64,000 nucleotides of DNA from JAUVKT01 sp964634565 (GTDB lineage: Bacteria; Bacteroidota; Bacteroidia; Bacteroidales; VadinHA17). The notes beneath the pieces are model-generated. The model did no database searches and was not told the DNA's origin. It saw only the letters and a list, made by a program, of their open reading frames with translations. Position numbers and translations under genes: made by a program. The stretch covers positions 1 through 64,000 of the forward strand of contig CAZWLP010000002.1 in the NCBI GenBank assembly GCA_964634565.1, written 5' to 3'. This document shows positions 48,867 through 56,770 of this stretch, piece by piece; positions within the stretch are counted from its first letter, which is position 1; each line of letters starts with the position of its first letter.

Positions 48867-50033
48867 ATGTTATTACAGGAAGTATCTACAAAGAGAGAAA
48901 AAAAACAATTTCTCCTTGCGGCAAAGGAGGTTTATAAAAACGACAAGTATTGGGTAAGGCCCCTCGATAAAGAGATTGAGTCAATCTTTGACCCTGCCAG
49001 AAATGTCTTTTTTAGTCATGGTAAGGCAAAGAGATGGATCCTTATAAACAGTCAGGGTAAACTGATAGGAAGGATAGCTGCATTTATTGATTATAAGACA
49101 TCCGAAAAGCAGGATCAGCCAACAGGAGGGATGGGTTTTTTTGAATGTATTAACAACAAAGAAGCATCTGCTATTCTTTTTGATGCAGCCCGCGATTGGC
49201 TTAAAAGTGAAGGCATGGAAGCCATGGATGGTCCAATAAATTTTGGAGAAAGGGATAAATACTGGGGCCTGCTGGTTGACGGCTTTACTCATCCGGCATA
49301 TGAGATTGCATATAATCTTCCTTACTACCAGGCGCTTTATGAGGATTACGGATTTAAGACCTATTATAAGGCCGAAGGTTTTCATCTGGATTTGAATAAG
49401 CCCCTGCCCGACAGGTTCAGGAAGATAGCAGAGTGGATCCTTAAAAAACCCGAATATGAATTCAGGCATATTGAGTGGAGTAAAATGGATAAGTTTATAG
49501 ACGATTTTGTTGATGTGTATAATGAAGCATGGGCGTCGTTCCAGGAGAATTTTAAACCCATGAAGGCTCCATATGTTAAAAAGACAATCAAAAAAATGAA
49601 AATGATCCTGGAGCCTGAATTTATCTGGCTGGCTTATAATAAGGGTAAGCCTATCGCGATCTACCTTATGTGGCCCGATGTTAATATGATATTAAAACAT
49701 CTTGACGGAAAGCTTACTTTGCCGGCCATGCTTAAGTTTCTATATCTTAAGAAAAGAAAAACGATAAGCAGGGCACGAGGAGTTTTAATGGGGGTAATAC
49801 CCAAATTTCAAAACCTGGGCGTAGAATCCGGACTGGCACTTAATGTATATAACTCTACGAAAAGCATGCCTCATTACAAGGAAATAGAGTTTTCCTGGGT
49901 TGGGGACTTTAATCCTAAAATGCGTAAGATGTGGCTTCATATAGGAGGTGAGCCGGTTAAGAACTATATAACATACAGGTACCTTTTTGACAGAAATAAG
50001 AAATTTAAAAGATATCCTATTCCCGAAGAATAA
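48867..50033 (+). CDS. GNAT-like acyltransferase protein of unknown function
   Basis: A 388-residue protein. The first half (LLAAKEVYKNDKYWVRPLDK, about 16-36) and GKLIGRIAAFIDYKTSEKQ, GFFECINNKEASAILFDAAR (about 92-112) follow a GNAT acyltransferase pattern, and AMDGPINFGERDKYWGLLVD (about 118-138) is a conserved signature I associate with proteins of this type. The second half has an additional acetyltransferase-like region (GVLMGVIPKFQNLGVESGLA, about 311-330). Substrate and exact chemistry are unknown. Sitting between the acyl-CoA ligase and the oxidoreductase suggests transfer of an activated acyl group. Confidence 0.75.
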   Translation: MLLQEVSTKREKKQFLLAAKEVYKNDKYWVRPLDKEIESIFDPARNVFFSHGKAKRWILINSQGKLIGRIAAFIDYKTSEKQDQPTGGMGFFECINNKEASAILFDAARDWLKSEGMEAMDGPINFGERDKYWGLLVDGFTHPAYEIAYNLPYYQALYEDYGFKTYYKAEGFHLDLNKPLPDRFRKIAEWILKKPEYEFRHIEWSKMDKFIDDFVDVYNEAWASFQENFKPMKAPYVKKTIKKMKMILEPEFIWLAYNKGKPIAIYLMWPDVNMILKHLDGKLTLPAMLKFLYLKKRKTISRARGVLMGVIPKFQNLGVESGLALNVYNSTKSMPHYKEIEFSWVGDFNPKMRKMWLHIGGEPVKNYITYRYLFDRNKKFKRYPIPEE

Positions 50034-50044
50034 AACCCGACAAT

Positions 50045-51487
50045 ATGAAATATGATGTTATAATTATCGGAGGGGGCCTTGGCGGACTTACTGCAGGAGC
50101 AAAACTTGCAAGGGAAGGCAGGAAGGTCCTGCTTCTTGAGCAACACGACAGGCCGGGAGGCTGTGCAACAACCTTTAAAAGGAAAGATTATATTTTAGAG
50201 GTAGGTCTTCATGAAATGGACGGACTGCATCCGCGCGACCTGAAAACAAAAATATTTAATGATCTTGGCCTCTTCGACAGAGTTGAGTTTCTTCCTGTAC
50301 CGGAGTTTTATCGCTTCGTCCAGGGCAGGCATAGCATAGTAATACCTCACGATCCCGAGAGGGCAACAGAAGAGTTATTAGAGCATTTTCCGGAAGAAGA
50401 GAAGGGTATAAACTTATATTTTGAGAGTGTATTAAACGCAAGAAAAATAGCCGGAGCAAAGGATGCTCCAGCCGATAGAAATGTCGGCGAATGGCTCGAT
50501 GAGATAATATCAAACGAAACACTTAAGCTGGTACTGCTGGGTAACCTGGGTTATTTTCACGACGACCCGTATACCCTTTCATATTATTACTACCTGACCG
50601 CACAGGGAAGCTATTATAATGGCAGGGCGAATTATATTAAGGGGGGGTCGCAGCAACTGTCTGATGCCCTGGTAGATATTATTGAAGAAAATCAGGGAAT
50701 AGTATTGCTGAATACCCTTGCTGAAGCAATCGAATATAATAAGGATGGCACTGTCGGGGTAAAATATTGTGTAAAGGACAGGGGGCCGATAGCTAAAGAG
50801 ATTGCCCACGCCGAAAACATAGTTGTTAATTCATCACTCCCGCAGCTTGTAAATAATCTTCTGCCTGAGGGCTCGGCCACATCGCTCAAAGAAGAGATAA
50901 AAGATTTAAATATAGGAGCTTCGCTACTAACAGTATATTATGGGTTTAAGAAATCGCTGAAAAGCGTGGGCAATAAGAATTATTCTATATTTCTATACGA
51001 CGAAAGCGTTAAGTCACAGGCCGATATACTGACAAATAATCACAGCGATTTTAAGACCAGGAGCTTCACCTTTGTAGATTACAGTCAGCTTGATTCAGGA
51101 CTTGCCCCAGGCGGCAAAAGCGTAGGTGCTGTTTGTTGTATAGACTACCTCGACGACTGGGATAAGCTTGATAAAAAGGAATATGTAAAGCGAAAAAAAG
51201 AGGTCGCAGAGATATTTACACAAAGACTTGATAAGATAATTCCCGGTTTTGCTGACTCTGTGGAATATGTAGAGGTAGGAACCTCACGCACTGTAAAAAG
51301 ATATACAATGAATCCTGGCGGAGCGGTATATGGTTTTGCCCAGAATCCTTCTAAGCCAATATCATATCTGAATAAACTACCTGATAATATATATCTGGCA
51401 TCAGCCTGGGGTAAGTTTGGCGGAGGTTTTTCCGGTGCTATATTCAGCGGCTATATGACAGCCTTCGATATATTAAGAAAAAGATAA
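50045..51487 (+). CDS. FAD-dependent oxidoreductase, phytoene-desaturase/CrtISO-like
   Basis: A 480-residue flavoprotein with the dinucleotide-binding start YDVIIIGGGLGGLTAGAKLA (about 3-22), LLLEQHDRPGGCATTFKRKD (about 33-52) and a C-terminal ASAWGKFGGGFSGAIFSGY motif (about 455-473). This is the amine-oxidase/CrtI-like family covering phytoene desaturases, carotenoid isomerases and retinol saturases. The N-terminal FAD clamp is typical. No other carotenoid gene (crtB, crtY) is present here, so a general lipid or polyprenoid substrate is possible. Last gene of the acyl-ligase run; its stop faces the convergent DUF1295 gene by four bases. Confidence 0.88.
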   Translation: MKYDVIIIGGGLGGLTAGAKLAREGRKVLLLEQHDRPGGCATTFKRKDYILEVGLHEMDGLHPRDLKTKIFNDLGLFDRVEFLPVPEFYRFVQGRHSIVIPHDPERATEELLEHFPEEEKGINLYFESVLNARKIAGAKDAPADRNVGEWLDEIISNETLKLVLLGNLGYFHDDPYTLSYYYYLTAQGSYYNGRANYIKGGSQQLSDALVDIIEENQGIVLLNTLAEAIEYNKDGTVGVKYCVKDRGPIAKEIAHAENIVVNSSLPQLVNNLLPEGSATSLKEEIKDLNIGASLLTVYYGFKKSLKSVGNKNYSIFLYDESVKSQADILTNNHSDFKTRSFTFVDYSQLDSGLAPGGKSVGAVCCIDYLDDWDKLDKKEYVKRKKEVAEIFTQRLDKIIPGFADSVEYVEVGTSRTVKRYTMNPGGAVYGFAQNPSKPISYLNKLPDNIYLASAWGKFGGGFSGAIFSGYMTAFDILRKR

Positions 51488-51491
51488 GATC

Positions 51492-52391
51492 TTAAATAAA
51501 GCGCCTGACCCTCTTTTTATATTCGCTGTACCCTGGATATTTTTGTGTGGATATTGATTCGCTGAAATTGCTGCTTCCCAGAAATAGAAGTATCAGTAAT
51601 ACAGGACCAATTATCGACCAGTTAAGCCATGATCCCGTTGCACTTATACTAAAGAGGTAAAAAACTATCCAGACGCCCTGCTCCGCAGTGTAGTTGGGGT
51701 GGCGCGAAAGTCCCCACAGGCCATTGTCAATAAATCCCTTTTTATAATAATCAGGCAGACCTGAACCTTCTTTTTTCAGCCGGTTTTTTTCTTTATGAAA
51801 ATTCCACTGTTGCTGATCGGCAACAGTTTCAAAAATAATAAGTAAAAACATAAGGATGGCAATGGTGTAATCAAAGTAAGACAGAGCACTACCATTAATG
51901 CTTCTTAAGGCTGGCAGTGTGATTAAAAGGATAAGTCCCATCTGGTAAAGAGAGATAAAAAACAGGTTAAATATCATCCACCTCCACCTGTTCGATAATT
52001 CAGGTTTGTTTCTTAATACCGACCACCTGTAATCTTCTTCACCCGACCAGAACCGAATAGAGTATCCTCCCCTGCGCGCAAAATTATATGTTAGGCGGAT
52101 ACCCCAGGCCGATACCAGCAGGGCCATTAAAACAATCCTTGGCTCAAAGCCTGATCGGATCGCAATAATCCATATATATGCAATGGGCATTAAGCTCCAT
52201 AGCTTATCAACCTGGCTGTAATTTTTACTTATAGTGCTAAGAATAAAACAGCCAAGGGAGGCAATCAGGTAAACTACTATAAGCTCGTTTAATATTTCTT
52301 TTTGAAATGGATTAAGCGGATCATCAAAGCTTATTGCCAGTAAAGGGAGTACAATAATTGTTAATAAGAGGAGTAAAATAGTTTTCCACAT
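51492..52391 (-). CDS. DUF1295 (steroid 5-alpha-reductase-like) membrane protein
   Basis: A 299-residue protein with about seven membrane segments. The C-terminal DNGLWGLSRHPNYTAEQGVW (about 222-241) is the NADPH-binding signature of the steroid 5-alpha-reductase/isoprenylcysteine methyltransferase superfamily, and YPGYSEYKKRVRRFI ends it. The N-terminal half has the conserved VDKLWSLMPIAYIWI run (about 62-76). A reductase or methyltransferase on a lipid substrate is likely, substrate unknown. It is separate from the ars operon by 49 bp and converges with the FAD-oxidoreductase gene. Confidence 0.85.
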   Translation of the reverse strand: MWKTILLLLLTIIVLPLLAISFDDPLNPFQKEILNELIVVYLIASLGCFILSTISKNYSQVDKLWSLMPIAYIWIIAIRSGFEPRIVLMALLVSAWGIRLTYNFARRGGYSIRFWSGEEDYRWSVLRNKPELSNRWRWMIFNLFFISLYQMGLILLITLPALRSINGSALSYFDYTIAILMFLLIIFETVADQQQWNFHKEKNRLKKEGSGLPDYYKKGFIDNGLWGLSRHPNYTAEQGVWIVFYLFSISATGSWLNWSIIGPVLLILLFLGSSNFSESISTQKYPGYSEYKKRVRRFI

Positions 52392-52440
52392 GCCTTAATA
52401 ATTTTAGACATGGAATATAGTTAATAAATTGATTGACAGC

Positions 52441-52866
52441 TTATATTTTCGGTCTGATTTCTTCCTTATATAAATCACTAAATTTTTCCCCTATTTCATC
52501 CCTTACCCTCAGATATTCACCTCTGATAAATTCAGGAGTACCGGTGGCAAAAGAAGGATCGTCAAAACCAATATGTAATCTATTCTTTACCCTGCCGGTA
52601 AATGAAGGACAATTTTCATTTGCTCCTCCGCAAACAGTAATAACATAATCCCATTTATCATTAAGATATTTTTCAATCGGATCGGAAGTATGGTGACTGA
52701 TATCTATACCAATTTCTTTCATCACCTCAATAGCCTTACTATTTAATTTGCCCGAAGCTTCTGTCCCTGCAGAATATACCTTAAGCCTGCCGTCGAAAGA
52801 CTGCAGGAAACCGTGGGCCATCTGGCTGCGGCAACTATTGCCTGTGCATAATATCAGGATTTTCAT
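52441..52866 (-). CDS. arsC: Arsenate reductase, thioredoxin-coupled (LMW-phosphatase type)
   Basis: A 141-residue protein with a protein-tyrosine-phosphatase loop at the N-terminus (LILCTGNSCRSQMAHGF; C7-x5-R13) and a Cys pair C79 and C86 in VITVCGGANENCPSFTG. Together C7, C79 and C86 reproduce the three-cysteine relay of thioredoxin-linked ArsC (S. aureus C10, C82, C89). It reduces As(V) to As(III). The start at 52866 was chosen because upstream residues (MSIKLSV) are not family-like. It ends the ars operon, separated from the permease by a repeat-containing 152-bp gap. Confidence 0.93.
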   Translation of the reverse strand: MKILILCTGNSCRSQMAHGFLQSFDGRLKVYSAGTEASGKLNSKAIEVMKEIGIDISHHTSDPIEKYLNDKWDYVITVCGGANENCPSFTGRVKNRLHIGFDDPSFATGTPEFIRGEYLRVRDEIGEKFSDLYKEEIRPKI

Positions 52867-52905
52867 AACAGAAAGTTTGATGGACAATTAAATGAATATA
52901 ACGTT

Positions 52906-52974
52906 TGTCATTCCGAATGAATATGAGGAATCTAAAAATCTGATTATAGATTTCTCGCTTCACTCGAAATGACA
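52906..52974. repeat. Long imperfect hairpin, REP-like element
   Basis: TGTCATTCCGAATGAA... pairs with ...TCACTCGAAATGACA around an internal GAGGAATCT and AGATTTCTC pair, giving a hairpin of about 69 bp. Elements starting TGTCATT and ending AATGACA with an internal AGATT/AATCT core are widely dispersed in Bacteroidota genomes. It lies between the ArsP-like permease and arsC in the middle of the operon, where it may add mRNA structure. Confidence 0.7.
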
Positions 52975-53018
52975 ATTTCAAAATAAATTCATATCATAGT
53001 AAATCAACCATTACACCT

Positions 53019-54065
53019 TTAAACCATTACATAGTTAAATATAAAGCCCACAATAATTATCCCAACAGCTACTATTCCAACAAAAACAGCAATCAGCTGC
53101 CATTTTAAAACCTTTTTCAAGATAATTATTTCGGGAAGGGAGAGTGCAATAACCGACATCATAAATGCAAGTGCGGTTCCCAGCGATACACCTTTTTCAA
53201 TAAGAACACTTACTATCGGGATAACACCGGCTGCATTAGAGTACATAGGAACACCCAGCAGTATTGCCAGGGGAACACCGTACCAGTTGTCCTTTCCGAG
53301 CAGAGAGCCAAGAAAATCTTCTGGTACATAACCATGAGCCCCCGCCCCAACAGCTATACCCAAAAGAATATATGGCCAGATCTTGCCTACAATATCTTTT
53401 ACTGTGCTGTATCCGTTTTGCATGCGATCGTATATTGTAATCCGGGCAGCATTATCTTCACTGTGTTGAGCATTAATAGAATAGACCCAGTCGGCAACAT
53501 ATTTTTCAAGACCAAGTTTACCAATAAGCCAACCGGAGCCAATAGCAATAATAAGACCTGTCGACACATAAATTAAAGCAACCTTCCATCCAAATAATCC
53601 AATAAGAAGGACCAGGGCCACCTCGTTAATCATGGGTGCCGCTATAAGGAAGGAGAAGGTTACCCCCAGCGGGATACCTGCCTCAACAAAACCCAGAAAC
53701 AGGGGTATGGCCGAACACGAACAGAAGGGGGTTATTATACCCAGGAGGGCAGCCATCACATTACCGGCAAAGAGAGATTTTCCCCTAAGAAGATCCCTGG
53801 TTTTTTCGGGAGTTACCCAGGTTCTTAAAACCCCTACAATAAATATTATAAGAACTAAAAGAAGCATTACTTTAGGTACCTCAAATAAGAAAAATCTGAG
53901 CGATTCGGTGAAGTGTTCTCCCGGAGTAAGAGAAAATACACTTTCTGTAGCCCAGTTTGAAAATAGTTCTAAATTTCGATATGCCAGATACCATAATGGC
54001 AGCGACATCACCGGCACAAGCCATTCCTTAAATTTCTTGTTTATACTTGCGATATCTGTTTTCAT
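53019..54065 (-). CDS. ArsP-like permease (DUF318 superfamily)
   Basis: A 348-residue inner-membrane permease with about eight membrane helices. GIITPFCSCSAIPLFLGFVE (about 113-132) is the FCSCSxxP motif of the YraQ/ArsP permease family, where the cysteines bind soft metals or As(III); AGIPLGVTFSFLIAAPMINE follows it, and GVPMYSNAAGVIPIVSVLIE comes later. ArsP exports methylated or aromatic trivalent arsenicals, and location in the ars operon supports that; related proteins export copper or zinc. It lies 34 bp after arsG. Confidence 0.85.
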   Translation of the reverse strand: MKTDIASINKKFKEWLVPVMSLPLWYLAYRNLELFSNWATESVFSLTPGEHFTESLRFFLFEVPKVMLLLVLIIFIVGVLRTWVTPEKTRDLLRGKSLFAGNVMAALLGIITPFCSCSAIPLFLGFVEAGIPLGVTFSFLIAAPMINEVALVLLIGLFGWKVALIYVSTGLIIAIGSGWLIGKLGLEKYVADWVYSINAQHSEDNAARITIYDRMQNGYSTVKDIVGKIWPYILLGIAVGAGAHGYVPEDFLGSLLGKDNWYGVPLAILLGVPMYSNAAGVIPIVSVLIEKGVSLGTALAFMMSVIALSLPEIIILKKVLKWQLIAVFVGIVAVGIIIVGFIFNYVMV

Positions 54066-54099
54066 TTTAGGTTATTTATTAAATAAGCTGAAGGCAGTT

Positions 54100-54798
54100 T
54101 TACCTGATATATATTAAAATGTATATTAATCCTGTTGTAATAAAAATTATCGCAATAATCTTTCTGAACCAGAATTCAAAAGTTTTAATTCTGTTGTAGA
54201 AATTTCCAATAGAACCAATACTATAAGCAATTAGCCAGGAAAATAGTATAACCGGAATGCCCGTAGCAAGGGCATATACAACAGGAAGATATAAGCCCTT
54301 TGTGCCCGAGACAGTAAGCGGTATAAGAATCCCAAAAAATAATACTCCACTATAGGGGCAAAATGCAAGGGCAAAAACGATGCCCAGAAGAATAATACCG
54401 GCGATTCCTTTCTTGCCTCTTTTTTCCATCTTTGAAGTCAGAGATCCTGACAAGGGGAGCTTTATCTTAATCACATTAAGCATAAATAAGCCTATAATAA
54501 TTAATACCGGGCCAATTAACCTTTCTCCCCAGGTCTGTAAAAACCCTGATATTTTAAACTCACTGGCACCGAAATAAAAAATCAGGCCAATTGTGGTGTA
54601 GGATATTGCCCTGCCGAGGGTATAAAGAATCCCCTTATAAAAAACTTTTTGCCTGTTCTCTATATCTTTCCCTATATATGCTATTGCGGTAATATTTGTT
54701 GCCAGAGGACAGGGACTGATAGCTGTCATAAGGCCCAGGATAAAGGCAGATAGAATGGGAAGTTGCGTGGCCTCAAAGAAGTTTTGCAATACTTCCAT
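54100..54798 (-). CDS. arsG: ArsG-like aromatic-arsenical efflux permease
   Basis: A 232-residue protein with about six membrane helices and the CcdA/DsbD-like transmembrane cysteine pattern: GLMTAISPCPLATNITAIAY (about 22-41) and VFALAFCPYSGVLFFGILIP (about 140-160). The combination and its position beside arsF and arsE match ArsG of the arsEFG system, an efflux protein for trivalent aromatic (amino- and nitrobenzyl) arsenicals. Start overlaps the arsF stop by one base, so translation is coupled. It may also be read as a general thiol-reductant transporter, but the context favours arsenic. Confidence 0.85.
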   Translation of the reverse strand: MEVLQNFFEATQLPILSAFILGLMTAISPCPLATNITAIAYIGKDIENRQKVFYKGILYTLGRAISYTTIGLIFYFGASEFKISGFLQTWGERLIGPVLIIIGLFMLNVIKIKLPLSGSLTSKMEKRGKKGIAGIILLGIVFALAFCPYSGVLFFGILIPLTVSGTKGLYLPVVYALATGIPVILFSWLIAYSIGSIGNFYNRIKTFEFWFRKIIAIIFITTGLIYILIYIR

Positions 54799-55193
54799 TA
54801 ATACTTCATTGCTTCAATGGTTGAAATAAGAAGCTCTTCCAGTTTCCCGGGCTTCTTTCGTGCATTCATAAATGCAGCATTAGTAAGGTTTTCTACCTTA
54901 TCGTCTTTTACTACAATAAGAGTTTGTCCACTTACTTTATATTTTTCAACAAGAGCGAGATTTTCTTCTTTTTCCCTGTTTATAACAATAAAATCAATCT
55001 CATCCCCATAATTGTCTTTTATGGCCTTTCTTGATACGTTTTCCACAGCCACACACGTAACACAACGCCTGGTAGCATGAAAATAGTAGACCTTAATATC
55101 ATTACTTTTTTGAAATTCTCCCTTTTGCATCGCGTCAAGGCCAGATAAACCGACAAGTAATAGCAAAAGAATCAGGCTTAAACGGGTTTTCAT
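54798..55193 (-). CDS. arsF: ArsF-like exported thioredoxin-fold protein
   Basis: A 131-residue protein with an N-terminal export signal (LSLILLLLLVGLSGLDAMQK) and a thioredoxin-fold domain. KVYYFHATRRCVTCVAVENV (about 34-53) has a CxxC motif, and VDKVENLTNAAFMNARKKPG-like sequence follows near the end. It matches ArsF, the nitroaromatic-arsenical reductase subunit in arsEFG clusters. Periplasmic or membrane-facing location is predicted. One-base overlap with arsG, four bases from the arsE stop, thus one operon. Confidence 0.82.
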   Translation of the reverse strand: MKTRLSLILLLLLVGLSGLDAMQKGEFQKSNDIKVYYFHATRRCVTCVAVENVSRKAIKDNYGDEIDFIVINREKEENLALVEKYKVSGQTLIVVKDDKVENLTNAAFMNARKKPGKLEELLISTIEAMKY

Positions 55194-55197
55194 ATTA

Positions 55198-55431
55198 TTA
55201 ATCTTTTAATAATTCTATAATTTCTTTAACAGAAGGTATTTTGCCTTTAAGGACTACTTTTTCATCTACAACGAGAGCCGGCGTCACCATTACACCATAT
55301 CTCATGATCTCAGTTATATCTTCTACTTTAATAACAGAAGCATCTATCCCTGCTTCGTCAACCGCCTTTCTGGTAACTTTTTCAAGCTGTTTGCACCTGG
55401 CGCATCCTGATCCTAATACTTTAATTTCCAT
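55198..55431 (-). CDS. arsE: ArsE-like small thioredoxin-fold protein
   Basis: A 77-residue glutaredoxin-like protein, MEIKVLGSGCARCKQLEKVT (redox CARC at residues 10-13), then the helix and VMVTPALVVDEKVVLKGKIP with the cis-proline. This redox-active-disulfide-protein-2 type is the ArsE member of arsEFG clusters, thought to work with ArsF in reducing nitroaromatic arsenicals or their disulfides. It is cytoplasmic, has no signal peptide and follows an ArsR-like operator. It ends four bases before arsF. Confidence 0.85.
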   Translation of the reverse strand: MEIKVLGSGCARCKQLEKVTRKAVDEAGIDASVIKVEDITEIMRYGVMVTPALVVDEKVVLKGKIPSVKEIIELLKD

Positions 55432-55441
55432 AATTTATAGT

Positions 55442-55470
55442 TTGTTCGTTATTCGCAAAACGGCGAACAA
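55442..55470 (-). promoter_or_regulatory. Putative ArsR operator upstream of arsE
   Basis: TTGTTCG (55442-55448) and CGAACAA (55464-55470) form an inverted repeat; in addition, TTCG at 55452-55455 lies eight bases from the CGAACAA arm, exactly the spacing of the operator at 55788-55809. It occupies the 54-bp gap between arsR and arsE, giving the ArsR protein a second control point inside the operon. Confidence 0.6.
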
Positions 55471-55485
55471 TAAGGTAAAAAATTT

Positions 55486-55785
55486 TTATTTTTCAAACAG
55501 GTCTTTAAAAAGATCCTGTGCTTCTTTCCAGTTTTCTTTATTTATGCAGTATTTTATTCTTGGTGCCTCGGTTTCGCCCTGGATTAACCCGGCGTCCTTA
55601 AGTTCTTTAAGGTGTTGTGAGAGGGTTGATTTTGCTATTGGCAGCTCTTCACTCAGGTCTCCGCTGTAGCAACAAGATTGTTTTGATAAGAGCTCAAGCA
55701 CATATAGACGTACGGGATGTCCAATTGCCTTGGCATATCTGGCAGCCTTAATCTGATTTTTTTGGAAACCTTCTTCTTTTTTCAT
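55486..55785 (-). CDS. arsR: ArsR-type arsenic-responsive repressor
   Basis: A 99-residue winged helix, starting at the ATG at 55783-55785 (MKKEEGFQKNQIKAARYAKA). GHPVRLYVLELLSKQSCCYS (about 22-41) and the recognition helix LPIAKSTLSQHLKELKDAGL (about 49-68) follow. Vicinal cysteines in SCCYSGD replace the CxC of E. coli ArsR and probably bind As(III) or Sb(III), releasing DNA. The -7 element upstream overlaps a matching TTGTTCG/CGAACAA operator, so it is self-repressing. It heads the six-gene ars operon on the minus strand. Confidence 0.92.
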   Translation of the reverse strand: MKKEEGFQKNQIKAARYAKAIGHPVRLYVLELLSKQSCCYSGDLSEELPIAKSTLSQHLKELKDAGLIQGETEAPRIKYCINKENWKEAQDLFKDLFEK

Positions 55786-55787
55786 GC

Positions 55788-55809
55788 TTGTTCGTAAAAT
55801 TGCGAACAA
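55788..55809 (-). promoter_or_regulatory. ArsR operator at the arsR promoter
   Basis: TTGTTCG and CGAACAA form a perfect 7-bp inverted repeat with an 8-nt spacer (TAAAATTG), starting two bases beyond the arsR ATG. The last three bases overlap the promoter element at 55807-55814, so bound ArsR would block polymerase. The same arms recur in the arsR-arsE gap. Confidence 0.75.
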
Positions 55810-55814
55810 ATATA
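55807..55814 (-). promoter_or_regulatory. Putative ars operon -7 promoter element
   Basis: Minus-strand TATATTTG, an exact TAnnTTTG match, 21 bp before the arsR ATG; the adjacent end overlaps the palindromic ArsR operator. Confidence 0.6.
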
Positions 55815-55844
55815 AAAACAAATATTATTATCACAAAAAATACT

Positions 55845-56666
55845 TTAATTACCGGTAAACCATTCAATGGCTTCATCAAGTATTTTATCAGGCACCTCAT
55901 GACCACCATCAAAGGTTTTAAAGCAGGCATTATAGCCCAGCTTCTTCAGTGTGCGATATGATCTTCTGCCTTCAGATGAGCTGATGGTCATATCGTTTAT
56001 TCCATGAGCAATATAGATTTTTAAGTTATTATTATTTTCAATCTCTGTCTTTGATAAAAACCAGGGATATTTGTCTGCTGAAACTATTCTGCCTCCAAAG
56101 CAAATAAGCCCGTCGATTTTATGATTGTATCTTATTCCGGCAGCATATGCGAAACCCGCACCCTGAGAGAAACCCAGTACAATAGTCTTTGATATTTTAT
56201 ATTCTGATTTAAGAGTCGTGGCTATATCAGAGATATATTTTATAATTGGAGGATCAGCCCTCTCCCAGAGCTCTTTTTTATCTGAGACAACACTCCATGT
56301 ATATTGATTTGTGGGTAAGCCATACTTATTGGAATAGCTATATGGACTTTCAGGAACAGCAAAAATAAGCTCGTGTTTCTTTAAAGTCGACCATAGACCG
56401 GAAAAGTTATAAGCACTGTCCCCGTTTCCGTGAAGGCCAATAATTAAAGGGTATTCTTTGTCCGGGTCAAAATTATCGGGAAAGAACAGGAGGCAGGACT
56501 CCAGCTTAACTACCTCAAAATATCTTACTTTGCCGTAAGTATTATTATCTGAGTTTTGATTTTGAGCAGGATCCTGCGCAAAAGTGATTATGGCAGGCCA
56601 GAAGCACAGCAGAACATAAAGGGTTCTTAATAAATTCCAGCGGGGCCTTTTATGAATTTTATTCAT
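55845..56666 (-). CDS. Exported alpha/beta hydrolase (esterase, phospholipase/carboxylesterase type)
   Basis: A 273-residue protein starting at the ATG at 56664-56666 with an export signal (LYVLLCFWPAIITFAQDP). An alpha/beta-hydrolase core follows: YPLIIGLHGNGDSAYNFSGL, the oxyanion HGNGD; nucleophile elbow IVLGFSQGAGFAYAA; and the catalytic His in FDGGHEVPDK near the C-terminus. The type resembles dienelactone hydrolase/phospholipase-carboxylesterase proteins. The substrate is unknown. It is transcribed on the same strand as the RND adaptor gene, 104 bp away, and does not obviously belong to the ars operon. Confidence 0.82.
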   Translation of the reverse strand: MNKIHKRPRWNLLRTLYVLLCFWPAIITFAQDPAQNQNSDNNTYGKVRYFEVVKLESCLLFFPDNFDPDKEYPLIIGLHGNGDSAYNFSGLWSTLKKHELIFAVPESPYSYSNKYGLPTNQYTWSVVSDKKELWERADPPIIKYISDIATTLKSEYKISKTIVLGFSQGAGFAYAAGIRYNHKIDGLICFGGRIVSADKYPWFLSKTEIENNNNLKIYIAHGINDMTISSSEGRRSYRTLKKLGYNACFKTFDGGHEVPDKILDEAIEWFTGN

Positions 56667-56770
56667 AAGAAGATTATTCAATTGGTACTAACAGACTCTA
56701 GTTTATAGACCCTTATAAATCGAATAACCCTAATATTTTATGCAGTGTTGATATTTTACAACTATATCTC

